From positions 349,857-413,856 of the forward strand of contig MU859065.1 in the NCBI GenBank assembly GCA_033297205.1: a stretch of 64,000 bases of DNA. The letters run 5' to 3'. This stretch comes from Pseudoneurospora amorphoporcata. Its lineage: Eukaryota; Ascomycota; Sordariomycetes; Sordariales; Sordariaceae. Both the position numbers and the translations under genes were made by a program. Below, one piece after another: positions 32,501 to 43,093 of this stretch. The first letter of the stretch is position 1. Every line of letters begins with the position of its first letter. The notes beneath the pieces are model-generated. The model was not told the origin of the DNA. It worked only from the letters and a program-made list of their open reading frames with translations, and did not search any database.

Positions 32501-34579
32501 CAGAAACACCATGACAACCGTTGAAAGTTTATACGATTGTTGCACCTAGACATCAAGTGTTCTCAGGTTATACACAACTCGTCCGGTGTTTTTCACGGCA
32601 GAGTCTAGAGCTATGAACGTTTGGTTGTCAATGCCGGACTCTTCATGTCTCACGAGCGGTCCGCCCCCGGCTCCGGGGTAGTTACCGGGGTCCCGGGGTA
32701 CAACGTCAGAAAACCTATCGACCTCGGATGATCGGCTTCTGTCCGAAGCAGCGGGCCGGAAGAATGATCAAAAGCGGATGACGACTCCGTCTCGTGGTTC
32801 GAAACTAACCCATCGGGCCCATCCCGCCTAAACTCGCCGGGGTACTTTCCCCCGTCAAGAGTGCCCTCAGCCCCTCACCCGCTCCGGGTTTCTCGCATGA
32901 TCATGCAACCGTCAACAAGGTTACATCCATTCGAAGCGACTACCAATCCCAGGACGGAGCTCCGAACTTCTGAAACTCCCGCTTTTGCCGTCCTGTCAAG
33001 TGTCAAGCCGGACCTGACAGAAAAAGAAGCTCTAGGTTCACCGCGCTCATGCCACTGTCCTTACGGTAGTGGCGGCATCCCGTTGAGGAAGGTTGTTGAC
33101 GACAACCCGTTCTCGGCTCGTTTCATACCCCGGATCTCCGGCGATACGATGACTCGCGTCAACCGCCGTGTCAACATTTATGCATCTCTTGGCGGCGGGC
33201 AGTTCATCGATCTCGACAACCACAAGATCTAACGAGCATGATTGCATAACTCTTCGCCCTGCATTGTGTTGGTAACACGATCAACACTGCGTTTTCCTCA
33301 CCGCAATCCGCCAGCCAAGTAGTAGCGAATATCTACCGAGAACATCGAATATTCAGGCTTATGCCACTCTTTACCTAGTGTCTTTTATTCGCTCATGTCC
33401 GCGTTCTTCGCATTCGCTTTTTTCCCAACCCAACCTCATAAGTAACCCCATCAACCTGTGACAGGAACGCTTCGTCATCAAGAATGATCGTCGACCAGGG
33501 ACGGATGCCACGGTGACACATGCTACCAAGATCGGGAGATCCTCTTCTTGTTCATCTTATCTTGTCATTGCCCCCTGGACCATGGGCTGGCAAGTGACAA
33601 GAGGAACTTGATTGTTGCTTGGGATCGTGGAACCACACAGTTTTGAGGTTATGCCTTCCTGTGATTCAGCTTTTGTTCACTTTCTTTGAAAATCACTTCC
33701 ATGAGGGGAACCTATCCAGAGAGACATTCCTCCCGCCAAGAGATGTCAGGCTAGAGCTATAGTCAGATGCTTGTAACCTTGGCCAAACCAAACGAGATTA
33801 TGGAGATGATATATAGCTATGCTATATATTTCCCCCTACCTCCTTACCCCCCTATAGTCCTGTTTCCATTCTGTTGCACCTCTCGAAACTGAGGCAGCAT
33901 TTTCCTGGCGCATACCAACCGATATCTTGTTTTGAGTATATATCCTGAATTCACCCTGATATACCTTCGGCCAGGAGGAAACACATACAACTTGCTAGAC
34001 TAGACTATATATACCCCAACAGTCATGCCAAGCCAAACACAATGCTTCAACATTTCCAGCTCCCTCAGAATACCAGGATCCTCCGTCCGGCTATATACAA
34101 GTCGTTCAATAGTTCACCGGGAGACCCCGGGAACATCTCAACAACCAAGTTCCCTGCCCACTCGTCCCGCTCCGTTCCGTTCCCTCCCGGCCGCACGCCC
34201 GGATCTTCGAGTTCCGTTCGGTTATATGGCTTAAAACAATTCATCACATGTATGAAAGATGTCTTCAAGCGTCTCTGGAGTGTTGCTAACACTTTGGCGT
34301 AGTTGTCGACCGGTAGATTACTTCACCCCTTGCCTACCAGCGAGACTAAGCCGAGTGTCGGGTCTGACATATAGTTCACCGCAGTACGAGCTCTTCCTTC
34401 AAATGTGACTAGTATTATCCTTCATCTTCTATGGTGTCTAACTGACCAGAAACACTCCAATGGCGCCTAGCTTTCTATGATGGTATCAAAATGTACGACA
34501 AAAGCTCCCCGTTCTACTCTTTACCTGAACTCAGCGCGACTAACCCCAACACTGTCCATTTAACAACCGAGCGCACCTT

Positions 34580-35825
34580 CTAAGCAGTGGCCTCCCCAAT
34601 CTCAGTTGGCGCGACACCCTTTGGCTTCTCCTCTTCGTTCTTCTCCTCCACAGGCGCCGCCGCGGGTGTGGGTTCCGCAACAGCGACAGCCTCTGGAGCC
34701 GGTACTGGCGCCTCCTTGGAAGCCTCCGTGGTCGTTGGTACGGGAGCGGCAGCGGGAGCGGGTGCAGGAACTGCCTCGGGCTCAGCAGCCGGCACAAGCG
34801 CAGATGCGGCAGGCGTGGGCTCGGGAGCAGAGGTGGCAGCGGCAGTAGGACCGGCAACACCAACCTCGGCATGGCCAGTAATGAAATCCTCCAACTCGCC
34901 AATCTGCTGGCCACCAGCAACCCAGCGTTGGTACTTGGCCTCGTGCTTCTCGGCACACATCTTCTGCAGGGCGGGCCAGTAGGTGGCGTGGTCGTAGTCG
35001 AACTCGAGATTGCCGTTGAACTCGGTCCAGAGCTGCTCGGCAGGGACGTACTTCTTCATGTCCTCGTTAAACTTGAGCTTCTCGCGGGTGAGGGGATCGA
35101 TGAAGGGAGTGATGATCTTGAAGAAGCCGTTGACGATCCAGGGAACTGTGATTGGTTAGTTATCAGGGGTTCGTAAGAGATGAAGCATTGAACATACCGT
35201 TGATGATGAGAGCGCGCCCCAACCTCTCGGGGTAGTGGTTCTGAAGAATGTTCAGAACTTCGCGAGCCAGACCGATGCCGGGAGCCGTGTTGGACCTGGA
35301 CTTGCTCGACTTGAAGTTGATGAGCAGAGACAGGGTCTCAACCTGGGGAGGCATAAGCTCGATAACGCGCTCGAGCATGAAGACGAGGTGCTGGACTTGG
35401 CGAGGAGAGGCCTCGGTGTTCTGGCGACCGGGGTTCAGGTAATGGCATACGCGGCCCTCCTTGTCGTAGCCCAAGATGATCTGCTTGCCGGTCTCGTTCT
35501 CGGGCGAGATTTGATCCGCAGTTAAGTCCTCGACGCCGTATTCTCTCCTCCACGTAAGCGTTCCCAGGACGCGCTTCTCTGCTTCCTTCTGGTTCCATTT
35601 AGTTGCACGCAGGTAGCGGAGAAGACATTCCCGGGTCAACCAGAACTTCTCTCTGTCGGTGAGGGGACCGGCCTTGCCCTCAGTCGCCGGGACTTCCTTC
35701 CAGTTCTTGACTTGCTCGAGTAACCAGTTGTACTTTTCCTTCTGGTCAGCCGTAAGCGCCGCTTGGGGCTTGGGCTGGCTGTCAGGGGTGGGGGAGGCAA
35801 TAGGGACCTTGAGGACAGTGGCCAT
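34580..35825 (-). CDS. PDR16: Sec14/CRAL-TRIO phosphatidylinositol-transfer protein, Pdr16-like, 2 exons
   Basis: Exon 1 35825-35198, intron 35197-35146 (52 bp, GTATGT, branch ATAACTAACC, ACAG), exon 2 35145-34580; 397 residues. Start ATG with A at -3. A CRAL-TRIO N-terminal helical domain (WLTRECLLRYLRATKW) is followed by the lipid-binding domain: ENETGKQIILGYDKEGR, YLNPGRQNTEASPRQVQHLV, LLINFKSSKSR, VLNILQNHYPERLGRALI, then across the junction NVPWIVNGFFKIITPFIDP and LTREKLKF. These blocks match yeast Pdr16/Sfh3, which binds phosphatidylinositol and sterols and affects azole tolerance. The last ~130 residues form a low-complexity Ala/Pro/Glu tail not present in the yeast protein. It is divergent from the Pol12 gene with an 800-bp shared upstream region. 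Confidence 0.93.
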
Positions 35826-36625
35826 CTTGAGTGAGCGGTGTGGTGAAGAAGTTGTGAATTAAAGAGAATAGGTTGAACAAGATCAGAAAGTGCAGGAAAA
35901 CGTAAGAAGATATATGAATTGGTCTAGGAAGAGAAAGTTGAGATAAGGCGAAGTGGAAGTGTAGTGGAATTGGACGATGTCATCAGCCCAATCTCAAGCG
36001 GCCGACGACGTGTCAGCCACAGCCGAGTTAGGGATTTTGATTGCTGGCTTCAAATCGCTTCGATGATCACGGAAATTGGCGAATATATATCCGACTGAAC
36101 CGCCGAAAAGCCAAGACTTGGAATCCAGATATGGAAGATTCCACTTTGTAGGCAATGTTGAAAAAAGATACCTACTGTGCTATTCCTTCCGTCTGTTCAC
36201 TTTATGGACGACCCGTCTGTTATGCAACGTCAAGCACATCTCTCAAACTTGCATCCAAGCGCTTTCCCAATTCTGGCGCTAGCGCTTCGGGAAGCCACGC
36301 ACCAGCCACAAATCCCCTGAGCTCCATAGCGTCACACCCTCAGACCCAAGGTCGACCCCTGCCAATTAGCTTAGCGTGTTTTCGCGTTAATTGATTTCTA
36401 CGGCGCGGTTCATGGCGCGTCTCCAAAGGTGTAGTTGCCCCCATGATCATCTTCGTAATACCCAGTAACTTGTTTGTTGATTGCGCCCGGCCTCTCAATC
36501 CATGACCGCATAACCTTAGTTAGACCCGATAGTTTGAGGACTTCTGGAAGGGATCACATCGACCAACCCGTCAAGCACCACGAGCAATCGAGCGAAAGGC
36601 CAGCACAAACATCACAATAGCAATC
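35826..36625. promoter_or_regulatory. Divergent promoter region between the Pdr16-like and Pol12 genes
   Basis: The two start codons face away from each other across 800 bp with no gene between. Both promoters must lie here. I recognise no specific factor-binding site with confidence. Confidence 0.6.
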
Positions 36626-38751
36626 ATGGCCGATCCAGTCGTGGCCGAGCTCAACGAGCGCTTCGGCACTGCCAACACCGAGCTGTCACCCGATGTCATC
36701 TACGAGCTCCAATCGATCATGCGCCTGCACGAGCTCGATGTCCAAGACATGTTCTTCAAGTGGGAGTCGTACTGCATCAAGCTGGACATGGACCAGCCCA
36801 CCATGTCCATGTCCACGGTTCGCAAGTTCAAGCAGGACCTACAAGACACACTAGAACGAGCAAACCGAGCGCAGGCGCTGGAGCAAGTCAAGACCGAAAA
36901 ACGACCGGGAGGAACACCAAGACCAGGAGCGAGGAACAATAGCGATGTATTTGGGATGCTTGATGGACTCACAACACCGGCCGCTCGACGGGCAGCAAAG
37001 CTCGGCTCGGCCAGGAAGACACCGATGGGAACCCCCATTAGCCGCTTGAAGAACGAGCCCGTAAGCTCGCCGATGAAGTTGGAGGCACAGTTAGATGCCA
37101 TGGGTGCTATTCCGTATGTCAAGACCAAGTCCTTGCAGATGCGTCCTTGCTAACCCTTCCAAGACCATCATCTTTCAAAGACAGACTAAACGCCGGCGAA
37201 GTCATCGAGATCCTCAACGAAAACCTCCCCGCGCCCGAACCACCTATTGCCCCCTTTGGCGAGTCCCGCATCAAGCTTACTGCCGCCTCCGATCAGAAGA
37301 AGCTGGGCTACAAGCCACTAGCAATGAAGCTTTCCGAAACATCAGAGATTTTGGACGACAGGATAGACGACTTCACGACTTTGGTGCTGGAACATCACAA
37401 GTTGGATGAATCTGTATCCGGCAGCGCGGCTATGCAGAGCACTACAGAGATTGTGGCAGTTGGGCGCATTGCTTCTGATTCGTCTGAAGGCAAGCTCAAT
37501 GCCGCTTCCCTGGTATTAGAAACCTCAAGGAGGACGGGCGGTGGTTTCCGAGTACCCCTAAACGTCAGCAAGCTCAAGGGTTACCAGTTCTTCCCTGGAC
37601 AGATTGTCGCATTACGCGGAACCAACACCAGAGGGCGCGAGTTCACTGTCAACGAAGTCTTGCGCATGCCTCTCATGCGCAACGCTGCCTCCACCCTAGA
37701 GACCATGGCAGCACACCGCGAAAGGCTACGCGGTGGCCCCGACGCCATGGACACCGACGACGAAAACCCCATGCCTCTCAACGTCATCTTTGCGTCTGGC
37801 CCTTACACAGCCGACGACAACCTCGACTTTGAGCCTCTCCACACTCTCATTAACGAGGCAGCAGACACCTACGCCGACGCTGTCATCCTCGCCGGCCCCT
37901 TTATCGACGCCGAGCACCCTCTCATCGCCTCGGGCGACTTCGATCTCCCCGAGGAAGCCGTCTACGACCCCGACGCCGCCACCATGAGCACCGTCTTCAA
38001 GTACCTCATCTCGCCTGCCCTGAACCGCCTCGTATCCGCCAACCCCAACGTAACCATCCTCCTCGTTCCCTCTGTCCGCGACGTAATCGACCGCCACGTC
38101 TCCTGGCCGCAAGACCCCTTTCCCCGCAAGGAGCTCGGTCTGCACAAGAGCATCAAGATCATTGGCAACCCGATGACGCTCAGCCTTAACGAGACGGTGG
38201 TGGGCATCAGCAGCCAGGACGCGCTGTGGGAGCTCAAGCACGAGGAGCTGATCGGTGGCATGGTGGAGGATACCAATGGCTTGTCGAGGGTGGCCCGGTA
38301 CCTGATCGAGCAGAGGCATTACTTCCCGCTGTTCCCGCCGACCGATCGGACGAAGCTGCCGAAGACGGGCAGGCAGGTGATTGATGGGCAGGCGGCGCCG
38401 GGCGCCATGCTGGATATCAGCTACTTGAAGCTAGGCGAGATGGTCAATGTGCGCCCGGATGTGTTGATTGTGCCGAGCGCGTTGCCGCCTTTTGCAAAGG
38501 TATGGTTCTGTGGTGCCATATTCGATTCCATGTCGAGTGAATGTGCGCAGTTGCTGACTTCCCGTCCACTTTAGGTCATCGAAAGTGTTTTGGTTATCAA
38601 CCCCGGGTATCTGTCACAACGCAAGCGTGCTGGTACATATGCCCGGATGACACTGTATCCGCCAAAGCTGTCGGAGGCGGATGCTGCGCCGGGCGGGATG
38701 CTTGCCCATAGGGTCTTTGAGAGGGCGAGAGTGGAGGTTACCAGGATCTGA
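36626..38751 (+). CDS. POL12: DNA polymerase alpha subunit B (Pol12/POLA2), 3 exons
   Basis: Exons 36626-37113, 37164-38499 and 38575-38751; introns of 50 bp (GTATGT, branch GCTAACC, CAAG) and 75 bp (GTATGG, branch GCTGAC, TTAG); 666 residues. The N-terminal helical domain (about 1-85) is the part that contacts other proteins in this family. A linker with Thr-Pro sites (GGTPRPG, GTPISR) follows, then an OB-fold region (STTEIVAVGRIASDSS, PLNVSKLKGYQFFPGQIVALRG), then the inactivated calcineurin-like phosphoesterase domain: PLNVIFASGPYTADDNL, ADAVILAGPFID, ILLVPSVRDVI and the C-terminal VINPGYLSQRKRAGTYARM. In the polymerase alpha-primase complex the B subunit tethers and regulates Pol1 during initiation of DNA replication in the nucleus. 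Length is close to yeast Pol12 (705). It is convergent with MFAP1, with 229 bp between stops. Confidence 0.95.
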
Positions 38752-38980
38752 ACAGGGTATGAATGAGAGTTTTGGGGTTCGTACGCATGTCTTGATGATG
38801 TGAAAACTGGAGGTATGAATCTGTTTTGTATTTTGTTTGGCATTGGCATCAGGTTAGATATAACCAGGTGGTTTGGCGTCGGAATGGAAAAAGTATGCAC
38901 ATCCAACTTGGTGATACCTCGATAACAATGTAAGGAGTCCTTGCATGAGCCGAGGAGGCCGCAGCTAGGCAAGACATAGG

Positions 38981-40561
38981 CTACCTAGTGTCCACCTTTC
39001 TTCGCTTGTCGCTCTCATACCGGTCTCGCTCACGGGATGGTGACCGTTTCCTCTGCTCACCGTGGTCGCGATCACGATCACGATCACGTCTTGGGGACGG
39101 CGACCGGCGCCTCTTCCTGTAATCGTCATCCCGGTGTCTGTCGCGGTCACGACCACCGTCCCTATCCCTATCCCGGTGTCGGTCTCTGTCCCTGTCCCTG
39201 TCACGGTGACGGTCCCGAGAGCGGTCGCGATCCCTATCACCTCTATCCCGATCCTCGCCACGCGATCTGTCATCACCCCTTGGTCTCTCCGGAGCGCTCT
39301 TCCGATCACCTAGAGGAATGGCGTTCGAGCCCTTCGGCCCATCACCACCCCTGTCACTGTAGCGATCCCTATGCGAGCCGTCAGGCTGGAATCTTTCATC
39401 TCCAAACCTGTCAAACTCCCTCCCCGGCTTGTTGTCATGCAGTCGGCCCCACTGTCCCGTGTCCTCGCTCTTGAGATCTCTGTACTTGGTGGCGCCCTTT
39501 CTTCCGAGCTTGGTCATGTCTCTCAACTGTAGCGCCTTGGGCAACAACTCACGATTCTTGACATCGTCCGCAAACCTCGCGCCCATAATGTCTCGCTTAT
39601 CCAGTCCCATCTCCTTGCTCTCATCCTGGAAGAAAGCACCCTTGTGGAAGTACTTTTGCATGTACGCCATCTTGCCTTTGCCCTCCTTCTCCTCCTTTTG
39701 CTGCTGCAGGTGTTTCTCATCTTCGGTTCGGCGTTCTTCTTCTGTGAGATTCCGCCGGCGCTCAATCTCTGCGAGTTCCTTCTCCTTGGCCTCGATGGCC
39801 TCGCGCTCGCGACGGACACGTTTGAGCTCGCGCAGCTTCCAGGCAGCGTATTCGGCTTCGGGGTCGATATCGTCCGTGTCATCGATCTGGTCGTCTTCTG
39901 GGTCGGTGTCGTCGTCCCAGTGCTTCTTGCCGGCGGCGCGGGCGGCGATGTCTTTCTTGATTTGCTCCTCGACCATTTCGTCGGCGGCGCGGCGGCGGGC
40001 CTCTTCGGCAGCTGCTTCGTCTTCTTCGGGTGTTGACTTCTTCCCCGTCGAGGGCGAGTTGGATGCGGTTACCCCAGCTTCGCGGTCGGCCTTACGAATG
40101 AACTTTGGTCGCAGCATCAACCGCCTCGGTGCTTCCTCTTCTTCTGAGCTCTCTTCCTCTTCCGACTCTTCTTCCTCGCTGCCACTTTCCTCTTCCTCTT
40201 CGCCTTCTTCCTCTGTCACGAAACCTTCTTCTCTTGCTTTCTGTTCGGCCGCAATACGCGCCTTCGCAGCTGCTGCCCGTCGCTTCTTCTCCTCTTCCTC
40301 GTCGTCTTGGGCGCTGCTGCCTATCCCGACGGCTTTCAGGTTGATCTTGCCATCGTTGCCACGGCTGATGATTCGGCCGGGACCTGCTGCATTGTTGAAC
40401 TTGGGCGCTGGCGCCTTCCGCGTGGGAGGCTTCTTGGGGGCCTCCTCCTCGTCTTCGGAAACGTTGTCGGATTCGGATTCGGAGTCGACCCCGGTGGGCT
40501 TGCCGGCACGGTAGCGCGGTGCCTTGACCGGGTTGGCCGTCATGCTCTTAGCTGGCGGCAT
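38981..40561 (-). CDS. MFAP1: MFAP1-family spliceosomal protein
   Basis: A single exon of 526 residues. The open frame starts 42 codons further upstream, but that extension is hydrophobic and unlike the family, whereas the ATG at 40561 has a textbook CCCACCATGCC context (MPPAKSMTANPVKAPRYRAGK); I take the latter. The protein is highly charged: acidic runs (EEEGEEEEESGSEEEES), a long Arg/Glu helix (about 225-310), and the conserved MFAP1 core MAYMQKYFHKGAFFQDESKE then TKYRDLKSEDTGQW. The C-terminus is an Arg-Asp repeat tail (RDRDRSRDRHRDRD...). In animals and yeasts the family associates with Prp38 in the spliceosome B complex; the fungal role is inferred as pre-mRNA splicing in the nucleus. 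The RD-rich tail is longer than in human MFAP1 (439 residues). The tail also makes long spurious antisense frames. Confidence 0.93.
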   Translation of the reverse strand: MPPAKSMTANPVKAPRYRAGKPTGVDSESESDNVSEDEEEAPKKPPTRKAPAPKFNNAAGPGRIISRGNDGKINLKAVGIGSSAQDDEEEEKKRRAAAAKARIAAEQKAREEGFVTEEEGEEEEESGSEEEESEEEESSEEEEAPRRLMLRPKFIRKADREAGVTASNSPSTGKKSTPEEDEAAAEEARRRAADEMVEEQIKKDIAARAAGKKHWDDDTDPEDDQIDDTDDIDPEAEYAAWKLRELKRVRREREAIEAKEKELAEIERRRNLTEEERRTEDEKHLQQQKEEKEGKGKMAYMQKYFHKGAFFQDESKEMGLDKRDIMGARFADDVKNRELLPKALQLRDMTKLGRKGATKYRDLKSEDTGQWGRLHDNKPGREFDRFGDERFQPDGSHRDRYSDRGGDGPKGSNAIPLGDRKSAPERPRGDDRSRGEDRDRGDRDRDRSRDRHRDRDRDRDRHRDRDRDGGRDRDRHRDDDYRKRRRSPSPRRDRDRDRDHGEQRKRSPSRERDRYESDKRRKVDTR

Positions 40562-40865
40562 GGTGGGCGTGGGCGCGGGAGTGTAAACAGCTAATATCGG
40601 GTTGGCAATAAAGGGCTCAAGGATGAAAAGTATGGACGCCGGAACCAAAAAGATGAAATGGAAGTCAGAATCAAATGGGAAGTGCAACTTTCATCTGGGT
40701 ACTCGTAGTGATGATGAAATTACAGTGCAACGGTTAAGTACGATACGTGCCGTAAATTTCGTGACGCGGCAAGTGGACCTTGTGGCTGTTTGGTCCCACT
40801 GCAACTGAAAGACCCGGTGCAGCCCGGACTAGTACCTACTTACGTACGGTACCTACACAGTACGA
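40562..40865. promoter_or_regulatory. Upstream region of MFAP1
   Basis: A divergent gap of 304 bp between the MFAP1 ATG and the start of the spliced plus-strand unit. Near 40830-40865 there is a cluster of GTAC words (GGTACCTACACAGTAC). No specific site is recognised. Confidence 0.4.
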
Positions 40866-41772
40866 ATGCCCCGCATGACGGCCTCGTTTGGGCGTTTGTT
40901 GGTCTGTGCTTTCCGACTTCAGCGACCCGACGAGCAACAGCACCCGCATAACTCTATGACTCGCTCTGTTCGTTTCCCTCTCCATCATCATCAAAGAATC
41001 ACTTCCAGGTTCACTCCGTCTTTGTGGATTCGCCATTCACTGCACACATCCTCACATCTCTATAAGATCCCTTCTTCCTCCGACTTTTCTCCTCTGCTCA
41101 CACTTCACTTTTTCCCCTTCGACACGCTCTCTTGTCAGTCTCCGTATCCCACGGGTTGCACAACATCAGCGACATTTCAGCAACACGGTCCTCTCTCCTC
41201 CTCCGACGTCCATTGCTTCGCATCTCATCATTCTACAACTCATCAGGCCCAACCGTACGATCATCCATCAATATTTCACCAGCAGCCTAGTTTCCTTCAC
41301 GTCCTGTCCTCCAGTCTCGTTCAGACGTTGTTCCTTGTCGACATTGTTTGGGCTCGGTCCTCTTCCCAATGCGGTTTCGTCATCAGCGCGATCCAATTCA
41401 AGTCTTCCGCAGACTCTTCCAATATCGTATGTCTCTGCTCTCACATCAGTGAACCACACATCACTCGTTTGCGCTGGAAGCTAACCTCGGTCTTTCATGC
41501 AGATCAGTGCTGCGACAATCGGCCACCTGGTAGCTGAGCGCAAGAACGAGTCGCTTGACAGCCTGGTGACTCTTCATCAAGGCCTTGCAAGGATGGCGAT
41601 CTTCCTGGCATCAGTACAGACAAGAAGCGCCTCTCCCTTCGCATGTCCCTTGGCTGTCCTTGGCCCTCCTCACGCAGCACTGTCACACACTTGCCCAAAT
41701 CGCGCAGTCGCGCTGGTCGCTTTAGAACCACGGGCATCTTCCAGCACCGTCCTCACCCCGCATCATTTGTGA
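40866..41772 (+). CDS. Possible spliced gene (276 codons) or spliced non-coding transcript
   Basis: A frame from 40866 runs to a consensus donor (ATC|GTATGT, 41427). A branch site GCTAACC (41480-41486) and acceptor CATGCAG (ending 41502) define a 76-bp intron. Splicing it keeps the frame open through 41503-41772, giving 276 residues; without splicing the frame stops at 41537. The complete intron signature argues that this strand is transcribed. The coding case is weaker: the predicted protein is Ser/His/Pro/Phe-rich with no domain, and its pyrimidine-rich first exon looks like the long 5' leaders common in these fungi. It could be a non-coding RNA, a leader of a gene I cannot see, or a lineage-specific protein. 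Confidence 0.3.
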
Positions 41773-43093
41773 GGGCGGCGAAGTCGGCCTCTGCACCTCC
41801 ACGCGGTGCCGCCCGGGAACCTGAATGTTGATTCCACCTTTTCGCGCCAAGTTACTTACACCCATGTTCGCGAAAAACGACTGGATACTCCTTCGACAGC
41901 ATTCAGAGCAAACGCAGAGACGCAACCATAAGTCTTGTCGGACGGCCTTACAATGACGGACTGATCACCCCGAATCACAGGCCGCATGGATCCTCCGACC
42001 AGCGGTAGGGGGGAACCCCGGCAGGACTACCACGGGGAAGTTTGATGAGAGCAGAGGCGATCGTATCCCCTTACCTCTCCTTTCACAGGCGACCCCACCA
42101 TCCCCGCCAATTGTGTTGAAAAACACAGTTGGGCAGGAGTTTGGTCCTCGCAAGTAGCTGATGTGCAAAGTGTCTTTCCGCAGCTATGATCATACTCCTG
42201 CAATCGGCCGTCGCCGAAGGGTGCTCACATGCGACACGCAGATTGCAAGCTTGAAAAAGCTATCTGATGTATTCTGCGTTGACCATCTGGATGAGACCAA
42301 AGACAGACCATACCGAATTTTCGGACAACTAATCACCGGTGACCAAGTGTCTTGGCCCGGGCCTGGGCGCCATTTTTTTTCAAAGTTTTTGCGGATGGCG
42401 CCTGGGTCAGACGGCGGTGGAATTTCCGTCGTCGTCTTTCCCTCCCAGAGCACGTCAAGCGTGTTTTGAGAATGAGGTGTGCCGCTGTGTATGAGCTGGG
42501 CGGGTTCGATTCCTGTTTCTTTGGGCCCTAGTCTGGAGGGACGGCTAACACGGCGCCACTACCTTGCGACCATAGGCGAAGGCTATCAAGGATAGGCCTG
42601 ATCGTGGTGCGCAGAAAAAAAACGGACTTGCAAAAATCACCCAAAGACGTCATGTGTTTTGCGGAAGGACTTGGTAGATTGATGTGGACGGATGTGTTGG
42701 ATCTGTTGGGTTTTTGGCGGAGAGGTTGTATCGTCGATGGTGTATCAGTCTTGGCGTGTCTCTGTAGAGTAGCTCTGTTAGTGTACTTGTCGACAGAAGA
42801 TATTCGAGGGCCCGTCGGGCTGGGTGTCGATGTCAATGTGACCAACCAAGCCTTCAGATAGCACAATATCACTGCCCGCATCAAAGATGGCATGGCTGTG
42901 GGGATTAGCCTGCCGCAAAATTTCAAAACCCATTCACATTTGGTGCTGGGAAATCTTACGGAAAGTGTCCTCTGATCTGCCTTGATATGTATGTGGTTGA
43001 CATTCGCCTTTCTTGTCCCATCCAGTGAGATCTCAAGTTTGAACAAGTATGTGAGAGTCAAGAGCCAGCAACTTTGAAGTCAACTCAAACACG
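41773..43093. other. Intergenic region, no gene recognised
   Basis: Short frames only. There is a GC-rich inverted repeat near 42362-42408 (CCTGGGCGCCAT ... ATGGCGCCTGG with a T-rich loop). A B-box-like GGGTTCGATTCC at 42506-42517 has no matching tRNA fold. The right edge is the 3' side of the coiled-coil gene. Confidence 0.45.

Larger units (their letters stand above)
25287..34579. other. Long gene-poor region (about 9.3 kb) upstream of the homeobox gene
   Basis: No domain-bearing frame or convincing spliced gene found. The first 2 kb (25.3-27.3 kb), on the 5' side of the homeobox gene, holds a CAT/CAC-rich stretch (around 25730-25770, minus strand) and three small tandem repeats near 26.1-26.5 kb, listed separately. 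A long leader or regulatory region of a developmental transcription factor is plausible. The remaining 7 kb has only short, multi-frame ORFs. A short perfect palindromic motif (TATATAGC/GCTATATA) lies near 33810-33830. Confidence 0.5.

Noticed and set aside
39429..40514. 361-codon plus-strand frame antisense to MFAP1
   Set aside because: It is a Ser/Leu-rich translation of the complement of acidic GAG/GAA runs in MFAP1, with no independent support.
40562..40687. N-terminal 42-codon extension of the MFAP1 frame, which would look like a signal or membrane segment
   Set aside because: The family has no such segment and the ATG at 40561 has an ideal start context; the extension is most likely 5' leader.
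42506..42517. GGGTTCGATTCC, a perfect-looking Pol III B box
   Set aside because: No A box at the right distance and the surrounding bases do not fold into T, anticodon or acceptor stems.
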